DNA of 64,000 nucleotides from Pedobacter punctiformis (GCF_027213715.1 NZ_JAPWGM010000001.1:806001-870000); one strand, 5' to 3'. Positions 56,065 through 63,559 are shown, counted from the first letter of the stretch. Made by a program: numbers and translations. Notes: generated from the sequence alone by a model not told the origin.

Positions 56065-56679
56065 ATGAAGATCAGCCTGAATAATGTTGGCAGAAGATTT
56101 AATAAAGAGTGGATCTTTAAAAATCTGAGCACAGAATTCGTGACCGGAAAAAGTTATGCCATTTTAGGCCCAAACGGTTCAGGTAAATCTACTTTATTAA
56201 GTGTATTAACAGGAAGTTTAACCCCTTCAGAGGGCGAAATTACTTATCAGGCAGAAGAGAATATTCCTGTTGAAGATATTTATCAGCACATTAGCCTTGC
56301 AGCACCCTACCTTGAACTGGTTGAAACATTTACCCTAAAAGAAATCATTGATTTTCATTTTAAGTTTAAAAATTTTGCTGCCGGCGTAAATGCAAAGGAA
56401 TTAATTGCCATACTGGGTTTAGAAAAATCTGCGAACAAGGAAATCAAGTATTTTTCATCAGGAATGAAGCAAAGAACCAAACTTGCTCTTGCCTGTTGCG
56501 CCAACACCCCAATTTTATTTTTAGATGAACCAACCAGCAATTTAGACGTTCAGGGTGTAAATTGGTACCTGGAGCTCATTGAAAATTTTGCAAAAGACAG
56601 GTTAACAATAATTGGTTCAAATCAAATTCAGGAATACGATTTCTGCACAGAACAGCTTCAAATAGCTGATTATAAGTAA
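56065..56679 (+). CDS. Stand-alone ABC transporter ATP-binding protein
   Basis: A 204-residue ABC ATPase: Walker A GPNGSGKSTLLS, signature FSSGMKQRTKLALA, Walker B PILFLDEPTSNLDVQG and the H-loop region altered to SNQIQEYD, with Asn/Gln rather than the usual His. No permease gene is adjacent, so it may pair with a membrane protein encoded elsewhere. ATG 56065 was chosen; an in-frame ATG at 56047 would overlap the previous gene by 14 bases. Confidence 0.88.
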   Translation: MKISLNNVGRRFNKEWIFKNLSTEFVTGKSYAILGPNGSGKSTLLSVLTGSLTPSEGEITYQAEENIPVEDIYQHISLAAPYLELVETFTLKEIIDFHFKFKNFAAGVNAKELIAILGLEKSANKEIKYFSSGMKQRTKLALACCANTPILFLDEPTSNLDVQGVNWYLELIENFAKDRLTIIGSNQIQEYDFCTEQLQIADYK

Positions 56680-56758
56680 ATTAAATAAAAAATCTCTCTT
56701 CTTCTAAACGTCTATTTTGTCATACATTTGTATTATAAACAAATTTTTAAAAATTTAT

Positions 56759-56788
56759 TTTGTATTTAAAAAATAGTTCTTACCTTTG
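56759..56788 (+). promoter_or_regulatory. Promoter of the candidate non-coding RNA
   Basis: TTTG (56759-56762), an 18-base spacer and TACCTTTG (56781-56788): an excellent Bacteroidota promoter. A second, weaker TACATTTG is at 56723-56730. Confidence 0.75.
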
Positions 56789-56793
56789 CACCA

Positions 56794-56955
56794 CCAAAAA
56801 GAGAAACAATTAATTAATTCTCTTCGGGGAAACGAATTTATTTCTGCACTGCAGAATCAAAGATATAGCCGTAAAAGGCAAAAAATTTTTCATAGTTTAG
56901 TTTGAGGTTTAGGTTGATTATGCCTTTGGAGTGGTTCCCAAAGGCATTTCTTTTA
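56794..56955 (+). ncRNA. Candidate structured small RNA (6S-like or efp leader)
   Basis: A roughly 160-base unit in the 350-base gap between the ABC gene and efp. It begins after a strong promoter and ends in a strong intrinsic terminator (56920-56955). No credible ORF lies in it. Local inverted repeats are AGAGAA..TTCTCT near 56800-56823, TTCTGC..GCAGAA near 56843-56858 and GCC..GGC near 56869-56880, before the terminator stem. Size and isolation recall the 6S-type or unnamed Bacteroidota RNAs; the family is not identified. The rest of the gap holds the efp -7 box. Confidence 0.55.
56920..56955 (+). terminator. Intrinsic terminator before efp
   Basis: A 10-bp perfect stem (ATGCCTTTGG at 56920-56929, CCAAAGGCAT at 56938-56947), 8-base loop, then TTCTTTTAT. 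It closes the candidate small RNA and lies 75 bases before the first efp gene. Confidence 0.88.
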
Positions 56956-56979
56956 TATAAGCTTTTTTGTTAATTTTTT

Positions 56980-56987
56980 TACCTTTG
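56980..56987 (+). promoter_or_regulatory. -7 promoter box of the first efp
   Basis: TACCTTTG, an exact consensus match, downstream of the terminator and 42 bases before the efp ATG. The -33 element is weak. It gives efp its own start separate from the candidate RNA. Confidence 0.65.
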
Positions 56988-57029
56988 CCTTTCAAAAATC
57001 AGATCGAAAAAGATTATTTCTAACAAAAC

Positions 57030-57590
57030 ATGGCAAAAGCATCAGAAGTAAAAAGCGGAAATGTTCTTCGTTTTAACGGAGAGTTGGTCAGTGTAGAAGA
57101 GTATATCCACCGCACGCCTGGAAATTTAAGAGCCTTTTATCAGGCCCGCATGAGAAATGTGAAAACAGGCAAAATTGTCGAGTATCGTTTCCGTACAGAT
57201 GAAGAGGTTACCATTTGCCGCGTTGAAACAAATGACTATCAGTACTTATATGAAGATGGTGATTATCTAGTGGTGATGGACAATAACACTTTTGAGCAAT
57301 ACAATATTCCTAAACTCCTTTTCGGCTCCGCAGTAAAATTTCTTAAAGAAGGCATGAATGTAACCATCGCCTTTGAAAGCGAGGAGCCGATTGTTGCGCA
57401 ATTGCCCAACAGCGTTGAACTGGAAATTACCTATACAGAACCTGCTGTTAAAGGCGATACCTCAACCAGTGCGCAAAAATATGCTACTGTTGAAACAGGT
57501 GCCGAAATCAGGGTGCCCTTATTTATTAACCAGGGCGATAAAGTTAAGGTGGATACAAAAACCGGCGACTACATGGAACGTGTAAAATAA
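57030..57590 (+). CDS. efp: Elongation factor P, first copy (non-lysine loop tip)
   Basis: A 186-residue EF-P. This factor enters the E-site of ribosomes stalled at polyproline and promotes peptide bonds. All three beta-barrel domains are present (domain I to about 65, then NDYQYLYEDGDYLVVMDNNT, then domain III ending VDTKTGDYMERVK). At the domain I loop the tip position, Lys32 in the sister gene, is Asn32 here (HRTPGNLRAFYQ), with Arg34 two residues on. This copy therefore lacks the normal modification target. It is in tandem with the second efp. Confidence 0.95.
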   Translation: MAKASEVKSGNVLRFNGELVSVEEYIHRTPGNLRAFYQARMRNVKTGKIVEYRFRTDEEVTICRVETNDYQYLYEDGDYLVVMDNNTFEQYNIPKLLFGSAVKFLKEGMNVTIAFESEEPIVAQLPNSVELEITYTEPAVKGDTSTSAQKYATVETGAEIRVPLFINQGDKVKVDTKTGDYMERVK

Positions 57591-57614
57591 AAATTAAAAA
57601 TCATTGATATTCCT

Positions 57615-57642
57615 TGTCATTCTGAACGTAGTGAAGAATCTC
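57615..57642. repeat. Short REP-like repeat between the efp genes
   Basis: TGTCATTCTGAACGTAGTGA followed by AGAATCTC, with an internal inverted repeat ATTCT (57619-57623) and AGAAT (57635-57639). It resembles a short palindromic repeat I recall as frequent in Bacteroidota genomes, usually of the form TCATTCTGAGCGAAGCGA. Only one copy is seen in this window. Confidence 0.45.
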
Positions 57643-57774
57643 CAGAATTGTTGCAAAAAGAAACAACATGGCTTTCCAAATCCTTATAAACAGGCTATAA
57701 AAGTAAAAATCGATTCAAATTTATATTCTGCGTAACCTTCAAAAATCGTAGTGCTTTTTTATTAAAATAGTTTT

Positions 57775-57782
57775 TACCTTTG
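57775..57782 (+). promoter_or_regulatory. -7 promoter box of the second efp
   Basis: TACCTTTG, exact consensus, 51 bases before the ATG of the second efp. The -33 region is T-rich without a G. The gap 57591-57833 otherwise holds only the REP-like repeat. Confidence 0.6.
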
Positions 57783-57833
57783 CCATCACGAAAAATAAAG
57801 AACTATAAAAAATCCAATTCAGGATAACACAAT

Positions 57834-58394
57834 ATGGCAAAAGCATCAGAAATAAAAAATGGCAACATCCTGCGTATAAACGGGGAATTGGTTACTGTTG
57901 ACGAATGGAATCACCGCACACCGGGTAAAGGTGGCGCATTTTACACTGGTAAATTTCGTAACATTAAATCAGGCAGAATTGTTGAGGCTCGTATGAACAC
58001 CGATGAAGCTGTAGAAATCTGCAGAGTAGAAACCAACGATTATCAATATTTATACGAAGAAGGCGACTATTTAGTGGTGATGGACAACAACACCTACGAG
58101 CAGTTTAATGTCGATAAAGCTTTATTTGGTTCGGCTATTAAGTTTTTAAAAGAAGGCATGAATGTTTTAGTTTCCTTAGAAAGCGAAGAAGCTATTATGG
58201 CTCAATTACCAAACTTTGCTGAATTCGAAATTACTTATTCAGAACCTGCTGTTAAAGGCGATACTTCTACCAACGCATTAAAAGCGGCCACACTTGAAAA
58301 TGGTGTTGAGGTAAAAGTTCCAATGTTCGTTAATCAGGGCGATAAAATTAAAATCGATACCCGCACAGGTGACTATGTAGAGCGTGTAAAATAA
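57834..58394 (+). CDS. efp: Elongation factor P, second copy (Lys32 loop tip)
   Basis: A 186-residue EF-P paralogue of the previous gene, sharing long identical blocks such as MAKASE, ICRVETNDYQYLYE and AVKGDTST. Its domain I loop reads HRTPGKGGAFYTG with Lys32 at the tip, the position corresponding to E. coli Lys34, so this copy fits the canonical lysine class. No epmA, epmB or ymfI-type modification gene is near. It has its own -7 box, so the two genes may be expressed differently. Confidence 0.96.
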   Translation: MAKASEIKNGNILRINGELVTVDEWNHRTPGKGGAFYTGKFRNIKSGRIVEARMNTDEAVEICRVETNDYQYLYEEGDYLVVMDNNTYEQFNVDKALFGSAIKFLKEGMNVLVSLESEEAIMAQLPNFAEFEITYSEPAVKGDTSTNALKAATLENGVEVKVPMFVNQGDKIKIDTRTGDYVERVK

Positions 58395-58412
58395 TATTCT
58401 TTAACTAAGATT

Positions 58413-58447
58413 AAGCCTTTGAATTAACTTTCAGAGGCTTTTTTTAT
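58413..58447 (+). terminator. Intrinsic terminator after the second efp
   Basis: A 10-bp stem with one wobble pair (AAGCCTTTGA at 58413-58422, TCAGAGGCTT at 58431-58440), 8-base loop, then a run of seven or more T. Confidence 0.85.
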
Positions 58448-58550
58448 TTATTTTTTTCGATCCAAACGGAGTTTCGGATTTTCTCAATAAAAAATTTCTT
58501 GATTTTCGTGTTTTCCGTGACAATAATTCTCCTTTTTTGAAAGCAAAACA

Positions 58551-58558
58551 TAAATTTG
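58551..58558 (+). promoter_or_regulatory. -7 box of the cyclo-ligase gene (near-leaderless)
   Basis: TAAATTTG matches TAnnTTTG and ends 6 bases before the ATG at 58565. No TTTG is placed at the right -33 distance. Confidence 0.45.
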
Positions 58559-58564
58559 AGTTCT

Positions 58565-59125
58565 ATGTTAAAAGCAGAAATCAGAAAACAAGCTTTAAAA
58601 GAAAGATTATCTTTAAGTGATGAAGATTACAATCGCTTATGTAATCAGCTGTTAAATCAATTTAAAACCCTGGATTTCGACAAAATTAAAACGCTACATA
58701 TCTTTTTACCAATAATTGAGAAAAGGGAGCCAAATACCTTTGCCTTGATTGAATGGCTGCAGCAAAATTATCCTCAAATTAAAATCATTGTACCAAGAGC
58801 CGATTTTGAAACTTCTTTACTAACAAATCATGAATACATTGACTTTGATGATTTAAAGAAAAATCTTTACAACATTTTAGAACCGCAAAAAGGAAATGTT
58901 CATAACGGCGAAATAGACATGGTGATTATTCCTTTATTAGCGTTTGATAAGCGTGGTTACCGGGTTGGCTATGGAAAGGGTTTTTACGACCGGTTTTTAC
59001 AAAATGTAAATGCTCAAAAAATAGGCTTATCTTTGAGCCCGGCAACAGACAAAATAGATGATGTTCATGAAAATGACATTCGTTTAGATTTTTGCCTTAC
59101 GCCAACAGAAATAATTGCATTTTAA
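58565..59125 (+). CDS. 5-formyltetrahydrofolate cyclo-ligase
   Basis: ATP-dependent enzyme that turns 5-formyl-THF into 5,10-methenyl-THF and clears an inhibitory folate. 186 residues with the ATP/Mg motif region GYRVGYGKGFYDRFL and the start LKAEIRKQALKERLSL typical of the family. ATG 58565 was chosen over a TTG at 58556 that lies inside the promoter. It is followed after 7 bases by a 52-residue ORF. Confidence 0.94.
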   Translation: MLKAEIRKQALKERLSLSDEDYNRLCNQLLNQFKTLDFDKIKTLHIFLPIIEKREPNTFALIEWLQQNYPQIKIIVPRADFETSLLTNHEYIDFDDLKKNLYNILEPQKGNVHNGEIDMVIIPLLAFDKRGYRVGYGKGFYDRFLQNVNAQKIGLSLSPATDKIDDVHENDIRLDFCLTPTEIIAF

Positions 59126-59132
59126 CACAGTC

Positions 59133-59291
59133 ATGGAAAAAGAAATCGTCATTAAAACCGAAAAACAATACGAAGACAATATGATTGCGGTTTTCGAGCT
59201 ACAGGAAAAAGAGGAATTAACCGCTGAAGACTTAAAGCAAATTGAACTGATGTTAAAAGCCGGCGAAAAATACGAAGCGGAGCATTTGTAA
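59133..59291 (+). CDS. Small acidic protein of 52 residues, function unknown
   Basis: ATG 59133 to TAA 59289-59291 encodes 52 residues (MEKEIVIKTEKQ ... GEKYEAEHL), highly charged and predicted helical, with no cysteine or membrane segment. It lies 7 bases after the cyclo-ligase stop, so it is likely in the same transcript. Codon use looks like its neighbours. No family recognised. Confidence 0.6.
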   Translation: MEKEIVIKTEKQYEDNMIAVFELQEKEELTAEDLKQIELMLKAGEKYEAEHL

Positions 59292-59328
59292 GCTATTTCT
59301 ATTAATAACTCTATAGTAAGCCCTGAAT

Positions 59329-60282
59329 TTATTGCGCCTTCATAAAATCACTGACCAAATAAGCAATCAGTTTAGAAGTTAATTTATCTACCCGCCCATC
59401 CAGCATTCTCGATGCGCCTTCTGTTAAGTGCAGATAAGTATATTTTTTATTTCCGGCCAATATCAATTTCCGAATGTCGTTTACAGCAAATCCCGAAGGC
59501 GTTTCGGCACTTGAAAGCACATTTTGAATACAATCTAAATCGATCTCTAAACCTGGATGTTCGCTTAAGCCAGCCAATAAATCCTGATAATCCACCCCTT
59601 TTAAAACATCATCAAAAAATACGGCCTTTAATTTTGGGTTTTCTTCAATCTGATTTAAAATGGCTTCGTTGTTATAATTTTGATGTAAGCCAAAAATGCT
59701 GTACCTATTTAAAAATCCGTCATTTAATGCGTAAGAAAATCCATTACCACTGTGCCTGCCCTCAAGCGTTCGTAAATCAGCGTGTGCATCAATATTGAGC
59801 ACATCAATTGGTTTTTTTAAAGCAATGGAAGCGCCTTTAATAATTGGATAAGCATTATTATGCCCGCCACCAATTATAATGGGAACTTTTCCTGCAGCAA
59901 CAATTTTTTCTATAACAGGATAAACCAGGTCATCAATTTCCGATACTTTATCTCTTAAGCCCTCAACAGATCCCTCTTTAGGCTCTTCTATTTCAAAATG
60001 ACCTAAAACCAAAAGTTCATCACCGCGAAGAAATTTATTGCTTTGAATATTTAAAATGGCAACCAACCCGGGTTTCCAGGTTGATGCTGCCCCGGCAATG
60101 CCATAATTTGCCCTTACTCCAATATCTTCAGGAATGCCCAATAAAACAAATTTAGCAGCGGAAGATTTCATTTCATCCAGCGATTTTACCACCTGTACTT
60201 TTTCAGCAAGCTTAACCTCTCCCGCTCTGCGAATAAGAAGTTTATCGATATCTTCCTGCTTATAGAGTTTAAAACTATCCAT
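59329..60282 (-). CDS. hutG: Formimidoylglutamase-type ureohydrolase (arginase family)
   Basis: A 317-residue manganese enzyme of the arginase fold that would hydrolyse N-formimidoyl-L-glutamate to glutamate and formamide, the last step of one histidine degradation route. Metal ligands are seen in GGGHNNAYP, NIDAHADLR and EIDLDCIQN. The last is a departure from the usual DxDxxDP, with Cys at the third-ligand position. It overlaps hutI by 8 bases, which supports the assignment; other arginase-family roles cannot be ruled out from motifs alone. Confidence 0.85.
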   Translation of the reverse strand: MDSFKLYKQEDIDKLLIRRAGEVKLAEKVQVVKSLDEMKSSAAKFVLLGIPEDIGVRANYGIAGAASTWKPGLVAILNIQSNKFLRGDELLVLGHFEIEEPKEGSVEGLRDKVSEIDDLVYPVIEKIVAAGKVPIIIGGGHNNAYPIIKGASIALKKPIDVLNIDAHADLRTLEGRHSGNGFSYALNDGFLNRYSIFGLHQNYNNEAILNQIEENPKLKAVFFDDVLKGVDYQDLLAGLSEHPGLEIDLDCIQNVLSSAETPSGFAVNDIRKLILAGNKKYTYLHLTEGASRMLDGRVDKLTSKLIAYLVSDFMKAQ

Positions 60283-61513
60283 TGTAAATTTTCCCGTTTA
60301 AAATAACAGTTTCTATTTGGGGCTGTCCGAAACTATAAGGCAAGTAAGCCACAGATGACATGGGTTTGGTTATAAATAAATTTGCCTTTTTGCCAATGGC
60401 AATGCTTCCAAAATCTTCGCTAATCTCCATTGCTGCTGCACCGTTTATTGTAGCTGCATTTATAGCCTGCTCAGGCAATATTTTCATTTTTATACAAGCT
60501 AATGAAACTACAAAATTCATATTTCCTGACGGCGTTGATCCCGGGTTGTAATCTGTGGCCAAAGCAACAGGTAAATCTGCTGCAATTAGCCCTTTTGCAT
60601 TTGCAAACGGAATCCCCAGGTAAAACGAGCATGAAGGCAATAAGGTTACAATGGTATCAGAGTTTTTTAAACTATTAATTACATTTTCATCTGTTTCTTC
60701 AAGATGATCTACTGAAACTGCATCATTTTTTACTCCAACTTCCACTCCTCCTGAAACAGACAATTGATTTGCATGAATTTTAGGTTTAAGGCCATATTTT
60801 GCCCCAGCCTGTAAGATAAGATCAGTTTCTTCAACAGAGAAGAAACCTTTTTCACAAAAAACATCTATATAATCGGCAAGTTTTCCGGCAGCAATTTGGG
60901 GTAACATTTCATTAATAATTAAATCAATGTAGCCCTGATGATTTTCTTTGTATTCAGCTGGATAAGCATGGGCGGCTAAAAATGTCGCCTTAACCGGAAT
61001 AGGAAACTGTTGCTTTAAGCGGCGGATAACCCTCAACATTTTCAACTCGCTCTCGACAGTTAAACCATAACCGCTTTTAATTTCAATGGCCCCGGTTCCC
61101 ATCATAATCATTTGTTGTAAACGATTAGATGCACGCTTAAATAATTCGTCTTCTGTTGCTTGCTGCAATTTACGGGCAGAATTTAAAATCCCGCCACCAG
61201 CAGCAGCAATTTCTTCGTAGCTTTTGCCTTCAATTTTCATGGCAAACTCTTCTTCGCGTGAGGCTGCAAAAACAATATGGGTATGGCTATCGCACCAGGA
61301 AGGGAAAACGTATTTCTCCTGTACATCAATGGTAGGAAGGCTGGAAACAGCAGGCGGCATTTCGTCCATGCGTCCAAAATCTTTAATTAAATCGTTTTCG
61401 ATTAAAAGCCAGGCGTTTTCTAAAACAGGTAAACTGGCCATTTCATTTCCACGAATAACCAGTTTATCTTTAGGATGTAAGCCAACAAGGCCTTTAATAT
61501 TTACGATTAGCAT
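60275..61513 (-). CDS. hutI: Imidazolonepropionase
   Basis: A 412-residue amidohydrolase, step three of histidine degradation: 4-imidazolone-5-propionate to N-formimidoylglutamate. Metal site in WCDSHTHIVFAASREEEF, further His in ATFLAAHAYPAEY and KIHANQLSVSGG, and Asp in ALATDYNPGSTPSG. hutH and hutU are not in this window. It is followed by hutG with an 8-base overlap and preceded, 63 bases away, by the exonuclease gene. Confidence 0.95.
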   Translation of the reverse strand: MLIVNIKGLVGLHPKDKLVIRGNEMASLPVLENAWLLIENDLIKDFGRMDEMPPAVSSLPTIDVQEKYVFPSWCDSHTHIVFAASREEEFAMKIEGKSYEEIAAAGGGILNSARKLQQATEDELFKRASNRLQQMIMMGTGAIEIKSGYGLTVESELKMLRVIRRLKQQFPIPVKATFLAAHAYPAEYKENHQGYIDLIINEMLPQIAAGKLADYIDVFCEKGFFSVEETDLILQAGAKYGLKPKIHANQLSVSGGVEVGVKNDAVSVDHLEETDENVINSLKNSDTIVTLLPSCSFYLGIPFANAKGLIAADLPVALATDYNPGSTPSGNMNFVVSLACIKMKILPEQAINAATINGAAAMEISEDFGSIAIGKKANLFITKPMSSVAYLPYSFGQPQIETVILNGKIYNG

Positions 61514-61517
61514 TTTT

Positions 61518-61546
61518 GGTCAGTTAATTGATCAACTGGTTAACCG
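61518..61546. repeat. Imperfect 8-base tandem repeat before hutI
   Basis: Three degenerate 8-base units (CAGTTAAT, TGATCAAC, TGGTTAAC) in the 63-base gap between the exonuclease gene and hutI. It may be an operator or a degenerate short tandem repeat. It lies 5 bases upstream of the hutI start. Confidence 0.35.
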
Positions 61547-61576
61547 ATTTAAACAATTAACCTTTCTAATTAAATT

Positions 61577-62344
61577 TTATTCTAACTCCAATAAAACCGG
61601 ACAATGGTCAGAATGTATGGCATCGGCTAAAATTCTAACATTTTTTAAACGGCTCTCCATTGGTTTTGTTGCCAGATGATAATCGATACGCCAGCCCAGG
61701 TTTTTACCTCTTGAACCAGCCCTGTAACTCCACCAGGTATAATGATGCGGATCTTTATTAAAATGACGGAAAGCATCTATAAAGCCATTTTCTAAAAATA
61801 ACTGCATCCATTCCCGTTCTTCCGGTAAAAAACCTGAAGAATTTGCATTCGATTTCGGGTTATGGATATCTATTGGAGTATGGCAAATATTGTAATCGCC
61901 ACTTACAATTAAATTTGGAATTTCTTTACGCAGCTCTCCGATATAATCATCAAAGAAACGCATAAACTCGTATTTCTTAACCTGTCTTTCGTCTCCGCTA
62001 GAGCCCGAAGGCATGTACAAGCTCATTAAAGAAAAATCATCAAAGTCAGCCCTCAATATTCTTCCTTCTTTATCTATCCATTCTTCTCCGCAACCATACT
62101 CTACATGATTGGGTTTTACTCTGGTTAAAATGGCTACACCACTATACCCCTTTTTTTCTGCAGGAAACCAGTAATGATGGTAACCCAATTGCTCAATTAA
62201 AGCAATAATTTCAGGAATTTGCACCGGTAAGGCTTTAACTTCCTGCAGGCAAATCATATCAGCATTTGTTGCTTGTAACCAGCCGAAAAAGTTTTTGGTA
62301 CTTGCGGCACGAATGCCATTAACATTGTAAGAGATTATTTTCAT
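61577..62344 (-). CDS. xth: Exodeoxyribonuclease III
   Basis: A 255-residue AP endonuclease / 3'-5' exonuclease of base-excision repair. The metal and catalytic residues are in MKIISYNVNGIR, CLQEVKA, SGDYNICHTPIDIHNPK and the final SDHCPVLLEL. It lies 15 bases after the peptidylprolyl isomerase gene in the same direction. Confidence 0.96.
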   Translation of the reverse strand: MKIISYNVNGIRAASTKNFFGWLQATNADMICLQEVKALPVQIPEIIALIEQLGYHHYWFPAEKKGYSGVAILTRVKPNHVEYGCGEEWIDKEGRILRADFDDFSLMSLYMPSGSSGDERQVKKYEFMRFFDDYIGELRKEIPNLIVSGDYNICHTPIDIHNPKSNANSSGFLPEEREWMQLFLENGFIDAFRHFNKDPHHYTWWSYRAGSRGKNLGWRIDYHLATKPMESRLKNVRILADAIHSDHCPVLLELE

Positions 62345-62359
62345 TTAAATCATTCCGGC

Positions 62360-63064
62360 TTAAGATTTAATTAGGGTACCTTGCAAAAGCTGTTTTTCAA
62401 GCTTTTTAGCTTCTCTTTTTTTGAGTATTGTAATTTCCATTTTTACATCCTCTTTTGGTCTGTTGTTTTTATCCGTTGCCAAAACTGCAATTTTATCAAC
62501 TACATCTAAACCGGCAACAATTTCGCCATAAACGGTATAATTCCGGTCAAGGTGCGGTGTTCCACCAATGGTTTTATAAACCTGTCTTTGCCAGTCGGGG
62601 ATTTTAAATTTCAAGCGGTTTTGCTCCAGACTGTTCAATTGCTCATCTGTAAAAACCTTGCCCTGCACCAGATAAAACTGGCATCCGCTAGACTCTTTTC
62701 CAGGATTATTATCCCTTGCCGCAGCCAATACACCCTTTTTATGGAATAAGCTGTCCCGAAATTCAGCAGGAATTTTATACCCAACATCCCCATTACCTAA
62801 AAGTGAATCTGGTTTTACCGTTTTTGAATCGGGATCGCCACCTTGAATCATAAAGTCTTTAATTACCCTGTGAAATAGGGTTCCGTTATAAAAGCCTGAT
62901 TTGGTTAGCTTAAGGAAATTATCCCTGTGCAAAGGCGTTTCGTTATATAATTTAACAATACATTCTCCGTATTGCGTTTTTATTCTGACATACTGATTTT
63001 TAGGTTTTACAGCAAAAGCAGAAAGCACAGAAAATGTGCATAAGAACAATAATAATCGCTTCAT
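62360..63064 (-). CDS. Exported cyclophilin-type peptidylprolyl isomerase
   Basis: A 234-residue cyclophilin with a signal peptide (about 1-19), so it is a periplasmic foldase. Motifs FHRVIKDFMIQGGDP and SGCQFYLVQGK are the active-site blocks (Arg and Phe conserved); TVYGEIVAGLDVVDKI ends the fold. It starts a minus-strand run with xth and hutI/hutG. Confidence 0.94.
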   Translation of the reverse strand: MKRLLLFLCTFSVLSAFAVKPKNQYVRIKTQYGECIVKLYNETPLHRDNFLKLTKSGFYNGTLFHRVIKDFMIQGGDPDSKTVKPDSLLGNGDVGYKIPAEFRDSLFHKKGVLAAARDNNPGKESSGCQFYLVQGKVFTDEQLNSLEQNRLKFKIPDWQRQVYKTIGGTPHLDRNYTVYGEIVAGLDVVDKIAVLATDKNNRPKEDVKMEITILKKREAKKLEKQLLQGTLIKS

Positions 63065-63144
63065 TTTAATTGTGTTTTGGCTAAATTAAATTAAAAAATG
63101 AAATTCAGTAAATAAATAGCATACTTATTAGCTATTTTTTCACA

Positions 63145-63152
63145 TACCTTTG
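63145..63152 (+). promoter_or_regulatory. -7 box of the HYC_CC_PP-type gene (near-leaderless)
   Basis: TACCTTTG, an exact consensus, ends 5 bases before the ATG at 63158. The -33 region lacks a TTTG. Confidence 0.55.
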
Positions 63153-63157
63153 TATTA

Positions 63158-63559
63158 ATGAAAGTTAAACAAAAAATAGCACTGTCTATGGCTGTATTTT
63201 ATGCAGTTAGTGTTATTGGTTTGGCTGTGAGTTTGCATTTTTGTGGTGGAAAACTGGCTAATGTTCACTTCTTTAGCAGCGAAATTGCCTGTAAACTTTG
63301 CAAGGATATTCCGGTATCTAAAAAAGATGATGGCTGTTGCCAAAACACAGCCGTAAATGTTAAAGTAAAGGATAGCCACCAGAGTGAAGCGCAGTTGCAA
63401 ATGCCCAAGTTGTTTTCAATCCAGCTTTTTTTACATCCTCCGGTTTTAAACTTTCTCCAAAACATTACCCCGCAATTTTTTAGTAAAATTGCAAACAAGA
63501 CGCCGCCATTATCAACGCGGCTCTCCCTTCATATTTTCAATTGCATTTTTAGGAATTAG
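63158..63559 (+). CDS. Cys-rich HYC_CC_PP-family-like protein
   Basis: A 133-residue protein with an N-terminal hydrophobic signal or anchor (about 7-28), then LHFCGGKL, IACKLC and DDGCC, with conserved His and Cys groups and a Pro-Pro motif (FLHPPVLNF). That order (HxC, CC, PP) matches the family name used for such Bacteroidota proteins. They occur near heavy-metal-associated proteins, and the cysteines could bind copper or another soft metal. The next gene is an HMA protein, which fits. Function not established. Confidence 0.8.
   Translation: MKVKQKIALSMAVFYAVSVIGLAVSLHFCGGKLANVHFFSSEIACKLCKDIPVSKKDDGCCQNTAVNVKVKDSHQSEAQLQMPKLFSIQLFLHPPVLNFLQNITPQFFSKIANKTPPLSTRLSLHIFNCIFRN

Noticed and set aside
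59412-59798. 128-residue plus-strand ORF antisense to hutG
   Set aside because: Shadow of hutG, which has metal-binding motifs in the other strand.
61224-61679. 151-residue plus-strand ORF over hutI and xth
   Set aside because: Antisense to two well-identified genes, crossing the gap between them; no supporting motif.
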